Shown here piece by piece: positions 8,208-17,197 of a stretch of DNA of 64,000 nt. How positions within the stretch are numbered: position 1 is the first letter of the stretch; each line of letters begins with the position of its first letter. A model generated the notes under the pieces. The model did no database searches. It was not told the origin of the DNA and was given only the letters and a program-made list of their open reading frames with translations. This DNA comes from Bradyrhizobium canariense (GTDB lineage Bacteria; Pseudomonadota; Alphaproteobacteria; Rhizobiales; Xanthobacteraceae). The position numbers were made by a program, and so were the translations under genes. The stretch is from assembly GCF_019402665.1 (NCBI RefSeq), contig NZ_VSST01000050.1:62001-126000 (forward strand), in the 5' to 3' direction.

Positions 8208-9575
8208 CTATTCGCGATTGTGTGACGTGCCAGCGGCGACCGGCCGCCTGCGGAAAACAGCATAAATCAACAGGCCCGAGAGCATGACGAGCATCCCCGA
8301 CAGCGATTGCACGAGCCGCTCGGTCAACAAATAGTACATCATGAACCCGGTCACGAGCAGGAAAACGAGCGGCGTGAACGGGTATCCCCAGGCGCGATAG
8401 GGCCGCGGCAAATCGGGATCCGTGATGCGCAGCTTGATGACGCCGGCGACCGTGAAGAACGAGCAGAACAGCAGCGCGAACTGGATGAAGTCGAGCACGG
8501 CCTCGAAGCTGCGCGTGAACAGCAGCAGATTGGCGACGGCGAGCTGAAACAGGATCGCATAGGCCGGCGCGCCGCGCACCGATCTCTGCGAGAACACGCG
8601 CAGCGCCGGAATGTCCTCCCCCATCGTCATCATCACGCGCGGGCCGATCCACATCATCGCGCTGATCGAGGAGATCAGGCCGAAACAGATCATCGCGCCG
8701 ACGATCCGGCCGCCGAGATTGCCGAAAATCGCGCTGCCGGCGACGCTGGCGACGTCGAGCTGACCCGCGAGCGCGCCGACCGGCGTCGAATGGAGAAACA
8801 CCGCATTCAGCGCGACGTACAGCACGAGCACGATCAGCGTGCCCGCGAGCAGCGCACGCGGCAGGTCCCGCTGCGGCATGTTCATCTCGCCGATGATGTA
8901 GGTTGCGGCATTCCAGCCCGAGAACGAATACATCACGAAGACGAGCCCGATCGCGAAGGGCGCGCTGACGATATGCGCGAGATCGCCCGCCTGCGGCGTG
9001 AAGGCGATCGGCTGCGGCACGCCGACAATGAATCCTGCAACCAGGAAGGCAACGATCAGCACGACCTTCAGGATGGTCGAGATCAACTGGAAGGTCGAGG
9101 AGTGCCTGACCCCGGTCAGTTGCACGAGCGAGACCAGCCACACCACGGCGATGGCAAGCGGGATCGGCGGCACACCGGGCACGACCGATTTGGCGTATTC
9201 GCCGAAGGCCATCGCGGCGAGCGCGACGGGTGCTGCAAAGCCAACGGTCGCCGACACCCAGCCGGCGAGAAAGCCGAAGGCGGGATGATAGGCGCGGCCG
9301 AGGAAATTGTACTCGCCGCTCGAGCGCGGAAACATCGCGCCGAGCTCGCTGTAGGAGAATACCCCGCATAGCGCGACGATGCCGCCGACGGTCCACAGCA
9401 AGAGGATCGAGAAGCCTGAGGGGATGTCCTTGACCTGGAAGCCGAGGCTGGTGAAGACGCCGACCCCGATCATGTCGGCCACGACGATGGCGGTTGCGAC
9501 CAGAACGGAGACCCCCGACCCGCGTCCGGTCAGCCGGCCGGTCCAGGGTGCAGTACCCGCATCTGATGCCGTCAT
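8208..9575 (-). CDS. APC-superfamily amino acid permease
   Basis: A 455-residue, 12-helix permease of the amino acid-polyamine-organocation family. The first-helix motif (VVADMIGVGVFTSLGFQ) has the GxGxF element that binds the substrate backbone, and YSELGAMFPRSSGEYNFLGRAY is a strong APC signature. The sequence does not give specificity; LAT- or CAT-like amino acid uptake is most likely. I used the ATG at 9575, which has GAGG six bases upstream, over a TTG twelve bases earlier. It is the first gene of a two-gene unit with the exported protein at 8205. Confidence 0.9.
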   Translation of the reverse strand: MTASDAGTAPWTGRLTGRGSGVSVLVATAIVVADMIGVGVFTSLGFQVKDIPSGFSILLLWTVGGIVALCGVFSYSELGAMFPRSSGEYNFLGRAYHPAFGFLAGWVSATVGFAAPVALAAMAFGEYAKSVVPGVPPIPLAIAVVWLVSLVQLTGVRHSSTFQLISTILKVVLIVAFLVAGFIVGVPQPIAFTPQAGDLAHIVSAPFAIGLVFVMYSFSGWNAATYIIGEMNMPQRDLPRALLAGTLIVLVLYVALNAVFLHSTPVGALAGQLDVASVAGSAIFGNLGGRIVGAMICFGLISSISAMMWIGPRVMMTMGEDIPALRVFSQRSVRGAPAYAILFQLAVANLLLFTRSFEAVLDFIQFALLFCSFFTVAGVIKLRITDPDLPRPYRAWGYPFTPLVFLLVTGFMMYYLLTERLVQSLSGMLVMLSGLLIYAVFRRRPVAAGTSHNRE

Positions 9576-9905
9576 CGCCGTCCTCAACCTCAGGCGTCAC
9601 GCCTCGTGGGAAGCATCGTGCAGCTCGGTCCAGTCAATTCAAGCAGGGTTAACAAGGGTTAAATGAGGCGGGGCCAAATCGGTACTGCAGCACCATTAAT
9701 GCACCATCCGGGCAATAAAGCTTCGTAAACACCGGGACATCCCGCCTCCCCCCCCCCACAATCACGACACGATTGCGTGGTCCCTTCGAGCGTTCCGGAT
9801 GTGGGGAAGTTTCTCCGGACACTTAACGTCGCCTAAACGCCCGTCGGCTCAATTGCCTTAATGATTGCCGATGGACTTGTGGTCATGACTTGGGGTCATG
9901 GGTGA
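9576..9905. other. Intergenic region without a gene
   Basis: 330 bases between divergent genes. It holds a direct GGGTTAA repeat around 9645-9660 (spacing one base short of a CtrA box), a run of ten C residues at 9748-9757 that is prone to sequencing error, and no coding signal. The promoters of both flanking genes should lie here. Confidence 0.5.
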
Positions 9906-11249
9906 ATGGTCGGGGCCGTTCCGAAACCGAGAGCTGACATCCGCGCCGACCGGACCACGTCCGGCGCACGCGGTCGTGCGCTTCGGACCGCTCTGATCTC
10001 AGCCTTGGTGCCGTTGTCGCTGACGCTGGTTCAATGCGGCAAGGCGCCCAATCCGGCAGCGCTCGCGGCGAACTCGCAGGCCAATGTCCAAGGCAACGTC
10101 CCAGCCAACGTCCAGGTCGTCGCGAAGACAAGCCAGCAAGTCGCAAGCGGCGACACGTTCGAGGATCGCTTCCCGGCCCCCCAGTTCAAGGAGCGCTTCC
10201 CATCCGCGAGCGAGGGTTTTCTGCAACGGCAGATGTCCGACTTCTCACCCAAGCGCGCCGTGCAGCAGCAGCCGGAGCAGGCGCCCTACAAGGTCGCTTC
10301 GCTCGCGCCGCAGGCCCCCTACCAGCGTCCGCCACGCGAGGACCTGACGACGCTCGTCAGCATGAAATCGTCAGCTTTCCCCTATTTCGGCAACAACCCT
10401 GCCTCCGACGCGCCATTCCTCAACATCTCCAAGGGCGACCGCCGCGGCCACCGCAGCTATTCCGGGCGCGTGTTCTGGCAGGACGAGACTTACAACGACA
10501 ACCGCGTCTTGATGCACGTGCCCGAACATTTCGACGTGCGGAAGCCCGGCGTGATCGTGGTGTTCTTCCACGGCAATGGCGCGACGCTGGAGCGCGACGT
10601 GCGCGACCGCCAGCTGGTGCCGCAACAGATCACCGATTCCGGCGCCAATGCCATCCTGCTCGCACCGCAGATGGCGGTCGACGCCGCCGATTCCAGCGCA
10701 GGAAAATTCTGGCAGGCCGGCGGCCTCAAGCGCTTCATCGACGAGTCGGCGAACCATCTGGCCCGGCTCACGGGCGATCCCAACAGCGCCCGCGCCTTCG
10801 CCAACATGCCGATCGTGATCGTCGGCTACAGCGGCGGCTTCCTGCCGACCGCCTGGAGTCTCGAGGTTGGTGGCATCAGCGACCGCGTCCGCGGCGTCGT
10901 GTTGCTCGACGCCGTCTATGGCGAGATGGACAAGTTCGCCTCATGGATCGAGAGCCACCGCTCCGGCTTCTTCGTCAGCTCCTACACCCGCTACACCGCG
11001 CGGCGCGACCGCGAACTGATGAGCACGCTGCGGCAGAAGGGCATCACCGTCTCCGAAGACATGGACGGCCCCTTGCGTCCGGGCAGCGTGGTGTTCGTCG
11101 AAACCGGGGACGGCATCACCCATCGTGACTATGTCAATCGCGCCTGGACGCAATATCCGCTCAAGGACGTGCTGGTGAAGATGTCAGCGACGCCGGCACT
11201 GGCGCTGACGCGCGTCGCAGCTACGGCGTCATCCGCATCGAGTCGCTGA
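9906..11249 (+). CDS. Exported alpha/beta-hydrolase-like protein
   Basis: 447 residues. After a basic N-terminus there is a hydrophobic export segment (LISALVPLSLTLVQC); the Cys gives a poor lipobox, so lipoprotein status is uncertain. A Gln/Pro/Ala-rich linker runs to about residue 135. The C-terminal domain looks like an alpha/beta hydrolase: GVIVVFFHGNGATLERD resembles the oxyanion-hole strand, IVIVGYSGGFLPTAW carries a GxSGG nucleophile elbow, and ETGDGITHRDY may hold the catalytic His. The substrate is unknown. It lies alone between two minus-strand genes. The start is the first ATG in frame. Confidence 0.72.
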   Translation: MVGAVPKPRADIRADRTTSGARGRALRTALISALVPLSLTLVQCGKAPNPAALAANSQANVQGNVPANVQVVAKTSQQVASGDTFEDRFPAPQFKERFPSASEGFLQRQMSDFSPKRAVQQQPEQAPYKVASLAPQAPYQRPPREDLTTLVSMKSSAFPYFGNNPASDAPFLNISKGDRRGHRSYSGRVFWQDETYNDNRVLMHVPEHFDVRKPGVIVVFFHGNGATLERDVRDRQLVPQQITDSGANAILLAPQMAVDAADSSAGKFWQAGGLKRFIDESANHLARLTGDPNSARAFANMPIVIVGYSGGFLPTAWSLEVGGISDRVRGVVLLDAVYGEMDKFASWIESHRSGFFVSSYTRYTARRDRELMSTLRQKGITVSEDMDGPLRPGSVVFVETGDGITHRDYVNRAWTQYPLKDVLVKMSATPALALTRVAATASSASSR

Positions 11250-11282
11250 TTGGACGTGACTCGCTAAGCCTACGTCTGTCGC

Positions 11283-11675
11283 TCAGCTCTTTGGCAGCTT
11301 CGGAATGCTCTCGGCAAACCCATTGAAGCAGGCCAGCCGCTCGTCCTCTTCCTTGAAGAAACGGCAATCGGCGTAGCCCTTGGCCTTCGCCGGCTTCGGC
11401 TTTGGCGCCGGGGGGATCACGGCGTCGTAGCAATTGAGCCGGTCCTTGGTGCCGTCATCGAGGTCGAGGCAAGCCTGGAGCCGCGCCGCGATCGATTGTG
11501 GCTTGCCCTTCGGCGCCGCGGCCGGCTTGGCCGCCGCCTCCTTGGTCCCCGCCTTGGTGCCCTTGGGCTTGACTTGCACCAACGGCTTGTCCCCGACCAT
11601 CGGCGGTGGCTTGTCGGCTTGCGCGAAAGCGGAGGCTGAATAGAGCACCGCGACAACCGCCAGAATCATCCTCAT
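11283..11675 (-). CDS. Small secreted Lys/Pro/Ala-rich protein, unknown
   Basis: 130 residues. A clear Sec signal peptide (MRMILAVVAVLYSASAFAQA) precedes a low-complexity Lys/Pro/Ala linker and a compact C-terminal part with four cysteines (LQACLDLDDGTKDRLNCYDA, then ADCRFFKEEDERLACFNGF). The paired Cys pattern suggests two disulfides and a domain repeated in weak form: each half has C-x9-12-C with an acidic stretch and RL before the second Cys. The ATG at 11675 has AGAGGG nine bases upstream. It is convergent with the hydrolase-like gene ending at 11249. Confidence 0.7.
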   Translation of the reverse strand: MRMILAVVAVLYSASAFAQADKPPPMVGDKPLVQVKPKGTKAGTKEAAAKPAAAPKGKPQSIAARLQACLDLDDGTKDRLNCYDAVIPPAPKPKPAKAKGYADCRFFKEEDERLACFNGFAESIPKLPKS

Positions 11676-11767
11676 TTCAGTCAACCCTCTTTGGTCCCCA
11701 TGCCTCGCCTTCTAGCGCTCCCGCGCGCGGTTTGCCAAGCACCTTGCGCACACGGACACGCTTCCGT

Positions 11768-12940
11768 TCAGGCCGGGGCGGCAGTTGCCGGCTGGGGCCG
11801 GGTCAGGACCACCAGGATCAGCGCGACCACGACGAAACCGACCGCGACGAAGCCGAGCGTGTGCAGGAGCCCGCGGGCGAACAACAGTCCACCGACGGCA
11901 GAGCCGATCGCCTGGCCGATATAGAGGACGGAGGTGTTGAGTGCGACAGTCGCCGATGCCAGCGATGGTGCGGCCGAGACCAGCCGCACCTGCTGCATCG
12001 AATTGGTCGAGGCAAAGCCGAGGCCCCAGATCGCGACCGCACCCGCCATCAACGCGAGCGTACCGGCGCCGAGCGCCCAGCCCGTGATCCCCGCAAGCAG
12101 CAGGCAGGTGAACAACAGCGAGGTGCGATAGGGTCCTGATGTGTCGACGATGCGGGTCGCGATGACAACGCCGAGGAAGCCACAGACGCCATAGAGAGCG
12201 AACACCAGGCCGATCGCATCGGGCCCTGCGCCGGTCAGCTTGTTGAGCAGCGGCCCCATGAAGGTGAACACCACGAACTGCCCGGACATCTGCAACATCG
12301 TGATCGCAAGCAGCAGCAGGATCGTTCTGTTGCGACCGACCGCGCTCCAGGTCTTCAGGTCCACCGGCGCCCCCTTCAAGCCCGCCGGCAGCCGCATCAG
12401 CAACAGCAGCAGGCTGACGCAACCGAGCGCGCCGATCCCGCCATAGGCCGCGCGCCAGCCATAGCGGCTGGCGATGAAGGTGATCAGCGGCAGGCCGACG
12501 GCGGCAGCGAGCGACCAGCCGAGAAAGATGTAGGCAATCGTGCTGCCGCGACGCTCCACCGGCACGATCAGCGCCGCCGTGCCGGCGGCCTGCGGCGTGT
12601 AAAGCGCGCCGACCGCGAGCAGCACCAGGCGGATGACGAGGAGGCTTGCATAGTCGGGCGCAAAGGCCGAAGCGAGGTTGCCAAAGGCGAGCACCGCCAG
12701 CGTCGTGGTGAGCAGCGCCCGGCGCTCGATGCGGCTGGTGAGCCAGGCCGTCAGCGGCGAGCCGATGCACAGGATGACAGCCCCGAAGGTGATCAGGAGC
12801 GCGGCCGCATGGATGCTGACGTCGAGCCCCGTCGCCAATTCCGGCAGCATGCCGGCCGGTGCCAAGACCGAGCAGCCGGTGACGAGATTGCCGAGCATCA
12901 GGGCGGTTGGCGCGAAACGGCCGGCGCGTGCATTTTCCAT
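11768..12940 (-). CDS. MFS transporter, drug/sugar exporter type
   Basis: A 390-residue, 12-helix major facilitator protein of the DHA1/AraJ type. The N-terminal half has the loop 2-3 motif in compact form (GSPLTAWLTSRIERRALL), and motif C-like residues occur in helix 5 (FLGWSLAAAVGLPLITF). GQAIGSAVGGLLFARG near the end is typical of helix 11. Proteins of this group export arabinose, purine nucleosides or drugs; the substrate here is unknown. The ATG at 12940 gives a short cytoplasmic N-terminus. It is divergent from thrS, with 186 bases between the two starts. Confidence 0.87.
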   Translation of the reverse strand: MENARAGRFAPTALMLGNLVTGCSVLAPAGMLPELATGLDVSIHAAALLITFGAVILCIGSPLTAWLTSRIERRALLTTTLAVLAFGNLASAFAPDYASLLVIRLVLLAVGALYTPQAAGTAALIVPVERRGSTIAYIFLGWSLAAAVGLPLITFIASRYGWRAAYGGIGALGCVSLLLLLMRLPAGLKGAPVDLKTWSAVGRNRTILLLLAITMLQMSGQFVVFTFMGPLLNKLTGAGPDAIGLVFALYGVCGFLGVVIATRIVDTSGPYRTSLLFTCLLLAGITGWALGAGTLALMAGAVAIWGLGFASTNSMQQVRLVSAAPSLASATVALNTSVLYIGQAIGSAVGGLLFARGLLHTLGFVAVGFVVVALILVVLTRPQPATAAPA

Positions 12941-13126
12941 GCAAACGCATGTAGAACCGCCTTGCGACCAGTTAAAGGGCATTGCCCGGAATAGTTCGTG
13001 CAGCGCCCCCGCTTTTGCGCGCCGTTTTCTTGGAAATGCCGGATTGCGCAGGCCGAATCGCCTGATATATCGCTCGTTCCCGCTTACCTGCGCTCGTTCG
13101 CAGGAGTGAGCCTCAGGAGACATGCC

Positions 13127-15208
13127 ATGACCGACCAGCCCACGGACCAATCCAAGGACCAATCCAAGTCCGAGCAGCCCAAATCCGAATCCGGCTTTCA
13201 GTACAGCCTCAGCAATTTGAGACCCGTGACCCCGCCGGAAAAAATCACCCTCACCTTCCCCGACGGCGCCCGGCGCGAATACGCCAAGAGCATCACCGGC
13301 CTTGAACTTGCCAAGGGCATTTCGCCGTCGCTGGCCAAGCGCACGGTCGCGATGGCGCTCGACGGCGTGATCTCCGACCTCGACGATCCCATCGAAGCCG
13401 ATGCCAGGATCGAGCTGATCAACCGCGACGATCCGCGCGCGCTCGAGCTGATCCGCCATGACTGCGCCCACGTGCTTGCCGAAGCCGTGCAGACGCTGTG
13501 GCCGGGCACGCAGGTCACCATCGGCCCCGTGATCGAGAACGGCTTTTATTACGATTTCTTCCGCAACGAGCCGTTCACGCCGGAAGACTTTGCCGCGATC
13601 GAGAAAAAGATGCGCGAGCTCATCGCGCGCGACAAGCCTTTTACGAAGGAGGTTTGGGATCGCGAAAAGACCAAACGGGTGTTCCGCGACAAGGGCGAGG
13701 CGTTCAAGGTCGAGCTGGTCGACGCCATTCCCGGCAACGAGCCGATCAAAATCTATTACCAGGGCGACTGGTTCGATCTCTGCCGCGGCCCGCACATGAC
13801 CTCGACCGGCAAGGTCGGCAACGCCTTCAAGCTGATGAAGGTGGCCGGCGCCTATTGGCGCGGCGACAGCAACAACCCGATGCTGACTCGCATCTACGGC
13901 ACGGCATTCGCCAAGCAGGAGGACCTCGACGCTTATCTGAAGCAGATCGAGGAAGCGGAGAAGCGCGACCATCGTAAGCTCGGACGCGAGCTCGACCTCT
14001 TCCACTTCCAGGAGGAAGGCCCGGGCGTCGTGTTCTGGCACGCCAAGGGCTGGACCATCTTCCAGCAGCTGATCGCCTATATGCGGCGACGCCTCGCCGG
14101 CGACTACAGCGAGGTCAACGCCCCGCAGATCCTCGACAAGTCGTTGTGGGAGACCTCCGGCCATTGGGGCTGGTACCGCGAAAACATGTTCGCGGCGCAG
14201 TCGGCCGGCGAGGAGGCCGAGGACAAGCGCTGGTTCGCGCTGAAGCCGATGAACTGCCCCGGCCACGTGCAGATCTTCAAGCATGGCCTGAAGAGCTACC
14301 GCGACCTGCCGCTGCGGCTCGCCGAGTTCGGCGTGGTGCACCGCTACGAACCGTCCGGCGCGATGCACGGATTGATGCGCGTGCGCGGTTTCACCCAGGA
14401 CGACGCGCACATCTTCTGCATGGAGGATCAGCTCGCCGACGAGTGCCTGAAGATCAACGAGCTGATCCTGTCGACCTACGCCGATTTCGGCTTCACCGGC
14501 GATCTCACGGTGAAGCTGTCGACCCGGCCGGAGAAACGCGTCGGCACCGACGCGATGTGGGATCACGCCGAGCGCGTGATGGCGACGGTGCTGCGCGAGA
14601 TCCAGTCGCAGAACAATCACATCAAGACCGAGATCAATCCGGGCGAAGGCGCCTTCTATGGGCCGAAGTTCGAATATGTGCTGCGCGACGCCATCGGCCG
14701 CGACTGGCAGTGCGGCACCACGCAGGTCGACTTCAACCTGCCGGAACGGTTCGGTGCGTTCTACATCGACCACGACAGCGGCAAGAAGCCGCCGGTCATG
14801 GTGCACCGCGCGATCTGCGGTTCGATGGAGCGCTTCATCGGCATCCTGATCGAGCACTATGCCGGCAACTTCCCGCTCTGGCTGTCGCCGGTGCAGGTGG
14901 TGGTCACCACCATCACGTCGGAAGCCGACGAGTACGCCAAGCAGGTGTTGGAGCAAGTCCGGCGTGCGGGACTTCGGGCCGAGATCGACCTGCGCAACGA
15001 AAAGATCAACTACAAGGTCCGCGAGCATTCGCTGGCCAAGATTCCGGCACTGCTCGTGGTCGGCAAGAAAGAGGCCGAGACGCAGTCGGTCTCGATCCGC
15101 CGGCTCGGCAGCGACGGTCAGCAAGTGACGACGACGGCGGAGGCCATCGCCGCCCTCGTCGACGAGGCGACCCCGCCGGATGTGAAGCGGAGCCGCGGCG
15201 CGGCCTGA
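13127..15208 (+). CDS. thrS: Threonyl-tRNA synthetase
   Basis: A 693-residue class II aminoacyl-tRNA synthetase that charges tRNA-Thr. Domains in order: a hydrophilic Gln/Ser/Lys-rich extension (residues 1-35), TGS domain (about 36-100), editing domain with the HDCAHVLAEA zinc-like motif (about 115-290), catalytic core, and anticodon-binding domain (from about 580). Catalytic zinc ligands are visible in MNCPGHV (Cys), GAMHGLMRVRGF (His) and VMVHRAICGS (His). Motif 3 is GSMERFIGILIEHY. The ATG at 13127 follows CAGGAG/AGGAGA elements. It is slightly longer than the E. coli enzyme (642 residues), mainly at the N-terminus. Assignment is certain. Confidence 0.98.
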   Translation: MTDQPTDQSKDQSKSEQPKSESGFQYSLSNLRPVTPPEKITLTFPDGARREYAKSITGLELAKGISPSLAKRTVAMALDGVISDLDDPIEADARIELINRDDPRALELIRHDCAHVLAEAVQTLWPGTQVTIGPVIENGFYYDFFRNEPFTPEDFAAIEKKMRELIARDKPFTKEVWDREKTKRVFRDKGEAFKVELVDAIPGNEPIKIYYQGDWFDLCRGPHMTSTGKVGNAFKLMKVAGAYWRGDSNNPMLTRIYGTAFAKQEDLDAYLKQIEEAEKRDHRKLGRELDLFHFQEEGPGVVFWHAKGWTIFQQLIAYMRRRLAGDYSEVNAPQILDKSLWETSGHWGWYRENMFAAQSAGEEAEDKRWFALKPMNCPGHVQIFKHGLKSYRDLPLRLAEFGVVHRYEPSGAMHGLMRVRGFTQDDAHIFCMEDQLADECLKINELILSTYADFGFTGDLTVKLSTRPEKRVGTDAMWDHAERVMATVLREIQSQNNHIKTEINPGEGAFYGPKFEYVLRDAIGRDWQCGTTQVDFNLPERFGAFYIDHDSGKKPPVMVHRAICGSMERFIGILIEHYAGNFPLWLSPVQVVVTTITSEADEYAKQVLEQVRRAGLRAEIDLRNEKINYKVREHSLAKIPALLVVGKKEAETQSVSIRRLGSDGQQVTTTAEAIAALVDEATPPDVKRSRGAA

Positions 15209-15301
15209 CATCTGAAATCGGTCTAAACTCGCTTTCGGTTGCGGGCGTGCATTCCTATGTGGGGACTGCACGCCCGACGACCAGCCGAAGAGGAAACCGC
15301 A

Positions 15302-15865
15302 GTGCCCGATGCCATCGAACTCCTGAAGACCCGCCGCTCGGTCAAGCCGCGCGAGATGTCCGGACCCGGCCCCTCCCCGGCCGAGCTCGAGACCATCCTC
15401 ACCATCGGCGCGCGCGTGCCCGACCATGGCAAGCTCGCGCCCTGGCGCTTCATCATCTTCGAGGGCGATGCGCGCCAGCGCGCCGGCGAGGTGATCGCGA
15501 AGGTGTTTGCCCGGAAGAATCCCGGCGCGGCGGCGGCCGATGTCGAGACCGAGCGCAAGCGCCTCACGGATGCGCCGCTGGTGATCGGCATCGTCAGCTT
15601 CACCAAGCCGCATCCGAAGGTGCCGGCCTTCGAGCAGGAATTGTCGGCCGGCGCCAGCGTCATGAACATCGTCACGGCCGCGACCGCGCTCGGCTACGGC
15701 GCGTGCTGGCTGACCGGCTGGTTCGCGTTCGATCGCGACGTGCTGGATGGCCTCGGCCTCAAACCGGACGAGAAACTCGCCGGCTTCGTCCATATCGGCA
15801 AGCCGACCAGGCCGAGCGAGGACCGTCCGCGACCGGTCCTTTCCGAAATCGTGACGCGATTTTAA
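15302..15865 (+). CDS. Nitroreductase-family FMN oxidoreductase
   Basis: A 187-residue nitroreductase-like protein, homodimeric and FMN-binding by family, closest in length and layout to the YdjA/TdsD group. The conserved RRSVKPREM near the N-terminus binds the FMN phosphate; VPDHGKLAPWRFI and GASVMNIVTAATALGYGACWLTGW are the other cofactor-lining regions, and HIGKPTRP sits near the end. The natural substrate is unknown. The GTG at 15302, with AGAGG upstream, is chosen over an earlier in-frame ATG because it begins at the conserved DAIELLKTRRS. It lies 93 bases after thrS and is followed by a 9-bp-stem hairpin. Confidence 0.88.
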   Translation: MPDAIELLKTRRSVKPREMSGPGPSPAELETILTIGARVPDHGKLAPWRFIIFEGDARQRAGEVIAKVFARKNPGAAAADVETERKRLTDAPLVIGIVSFTKPHPKVPAFEQELSAGASVMNIVTAATALGYGACWLTGWFAFDRDVLDGLGLKPDEKLAGFVHIGKPTRPSEDRPRPVLSEIVTRF

Positions 15866-15889
15866 TCGAAGGCGTGTTGACGCCTTCGA
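15866..15889 (+). terminator. Hairpin after nitroreductase gene
   Basis: Inverted repeat TCGAAGGCG / CGCCTTCGA with a six-base loop, starting directly at the stop codon of the nitroreductase gene. No T-run follows, so termination would be weak or factor-dependent. Confidence 0.45.
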
Positions 15890-15928
15890 CGTCTTGCGGC
15901 TTTGATCCCGGCAAGGGAGGAAGCCCGG

Positions 15929-17197
15929 ATGAAGCGTCGTGAATTTCTGGTCGGAGCCGCGCTGCTGGCCGGCACGATGGCGCGGGCCCGCGCCGCCGAC
16001 ATCCCCGCTCCGTCGTCCGAGGGGCTCGACCGCATCACCGCGTACTTTGACAACGAGGTGACGAGCGGCCGGCTGCCGGGCGCCGTGGTCCTGGTCCAGC
16101 AGCACGGCAAGCCGGTCTATCTGAAGACTTTCGGCGTGCGCGACACCAGGACGGGCCTCGCGATGACGCCCGATACGATCTTCGCCATCCACTCGATGAC
16201 CAAGCCGGTCACGTGCCTTGGCGCGATGATGCTGATCGACGAGGGTAAGCTCGCGCTCACCGACCCGGTGTCGAAATACGTTCCCCTCTTTGCCGATACC
16301 AAGGTGGGACTTGAGGTCACCAATCCCGACGGCACGTTGCATCTGGATCTCGTGGCGCCGATCCGTCCCGTCAACATCGAGGATCTGCTGCGGCACACCT
16401 CCGGCATCAGCTACGACTACATCGGGGGCAAATGGGTCGAGCAGGCCTACAAGGCCGCCAATATCTTCGAAGGTCAATTCGACAACAGGGAATTCGCCCA
16501 ACGCATCGCGAAGCTGCCGCTGGCGCGGCAGCCGGGGACCCTGTGGCGCTACGGTCATTCCACCGACGTGCTCGGCAGCGTCATCGAGATCATCTCGGGC
16601 CAGACGCTGTACGCATTCCTCAAGCAGCGCATCTTCGATCCGCTCGGCATGAGCAGCACCAAGTTCGCGCTGGCGACCGAGGACGAGCTCGCGCGGATGG
16701 CGCGGCCGCTGCCGAACGACAACATCCTGCTCGCCGCCGAGCGCGAGCGCCTCGACCATCCCGAATGGCAGTCCGGCGGCGGCGGGCTGCTCTCGACCAT
16801 CACCGACTATCAGCGCTTCGCGCAGATGCTGCTCAATGGCGGCGAGTTCGACGGCAAACGCTATCTGAGCCCCGCCGCGTTCAAGGCCATGACGACCGAT
16901 CACGTCGGGCCGGGCTCGGGCGTCGGACGCGATTACTTCTATTTTCCGGGCGACGGCTTCGGCTATGGCTATGGCCTCGCGGTGCGGACCGATCCCGGCA
17001 ACGCCAGACCGCCGCCGCCGGGCTCGCTCGGCGAGTTGAAATGGGACAGTGGCAGCGGCACCTATTTCGGCGTCGATCCCAAGCTCGACATGGTCTACCT
17101 GCTGATGCAGCAGACCCAGAACGAACGCAGCCGCATCACGCCCGCCTTCAAAGCGCTGGTCTATGATTGTTATCCGTCCGAGTTACGCCGCCCGTGA
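15929..17197 (+). CDS. Serine beta-lactamase-like hydrolase/esterase, exported
   Basis: 422 residues of the beta-lactamase/transpeptidase-like family (class C beta-lactamase, EstB and DD-peptidase relatives). A Tat-like N-terminus (MKRREFLVGAALLAG, only one RR with weak consensus) leads to cleavage near ARARAA. The catalytic SxxK tetrad is SMTK in AIHSMTKPVTCLG. The second motif reads YGHS in LWRYGHSTDVLG instead of Y-x-N. The third (KTG-like) box is replaced by WDSGSGTYFG. These changes fit an esterase rather than a true beta-lactamase. The ATG at 15929 follows GGGAGG. Its 3' end overlaps the stop of the convergent GGDEF-EAL gene by 15 bases. Confidence 0.87.
   Translation: MKRREFLVGAALLAGTMARARAADIPAPSSEGLDRITAYFDNEVTSGRLPGAVVLVQQHGKPVYLKTFGVRDTRTGLAMTPDTIFAIHSMTKPVTCLGAMMLIDEGKLALTDPVSKYVPLFADTKVGLEVTNPDGTLHLDLVAPIRPVNIEDLLRHTSGISYDYIGGKWVEQAYKAANIFEGQFDNREFAQRIAKLPLARQPGTLWRYGHSTDVLGSVIEIISGQTLYAFLKQRIFDPLGMSSTKFALATEDELARMARPLPNDNILLAAERERLDHPEWQSGGGGLLSTITDYQRFAQMLLNGGEFDGKRYLSPAAFKAMTTDHVGPGSGVGRDYFYFPGDGFGYGYGLAVRTDPGNARPPPPGSLGELKWDSGSGTYFGVDPKLDMVYLLMQQTQNERSRITPAFKALVYDCYPSELRRP

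Noticed and set aside
9645..9660. Possible CtrA box (two TTAA elements)
   Set aside because: The spacing is six bases, not seven, so it does not match the consensus.
11768..16903. A 1,711-codon open frame on the minus strand
   Set aside because: Only its last 390 codons (the MFS gene, 11768-12940) are real; the rest is antisense to thrS, the nitroreductase and the beta-lactamase-like gene, an effect of high GC.
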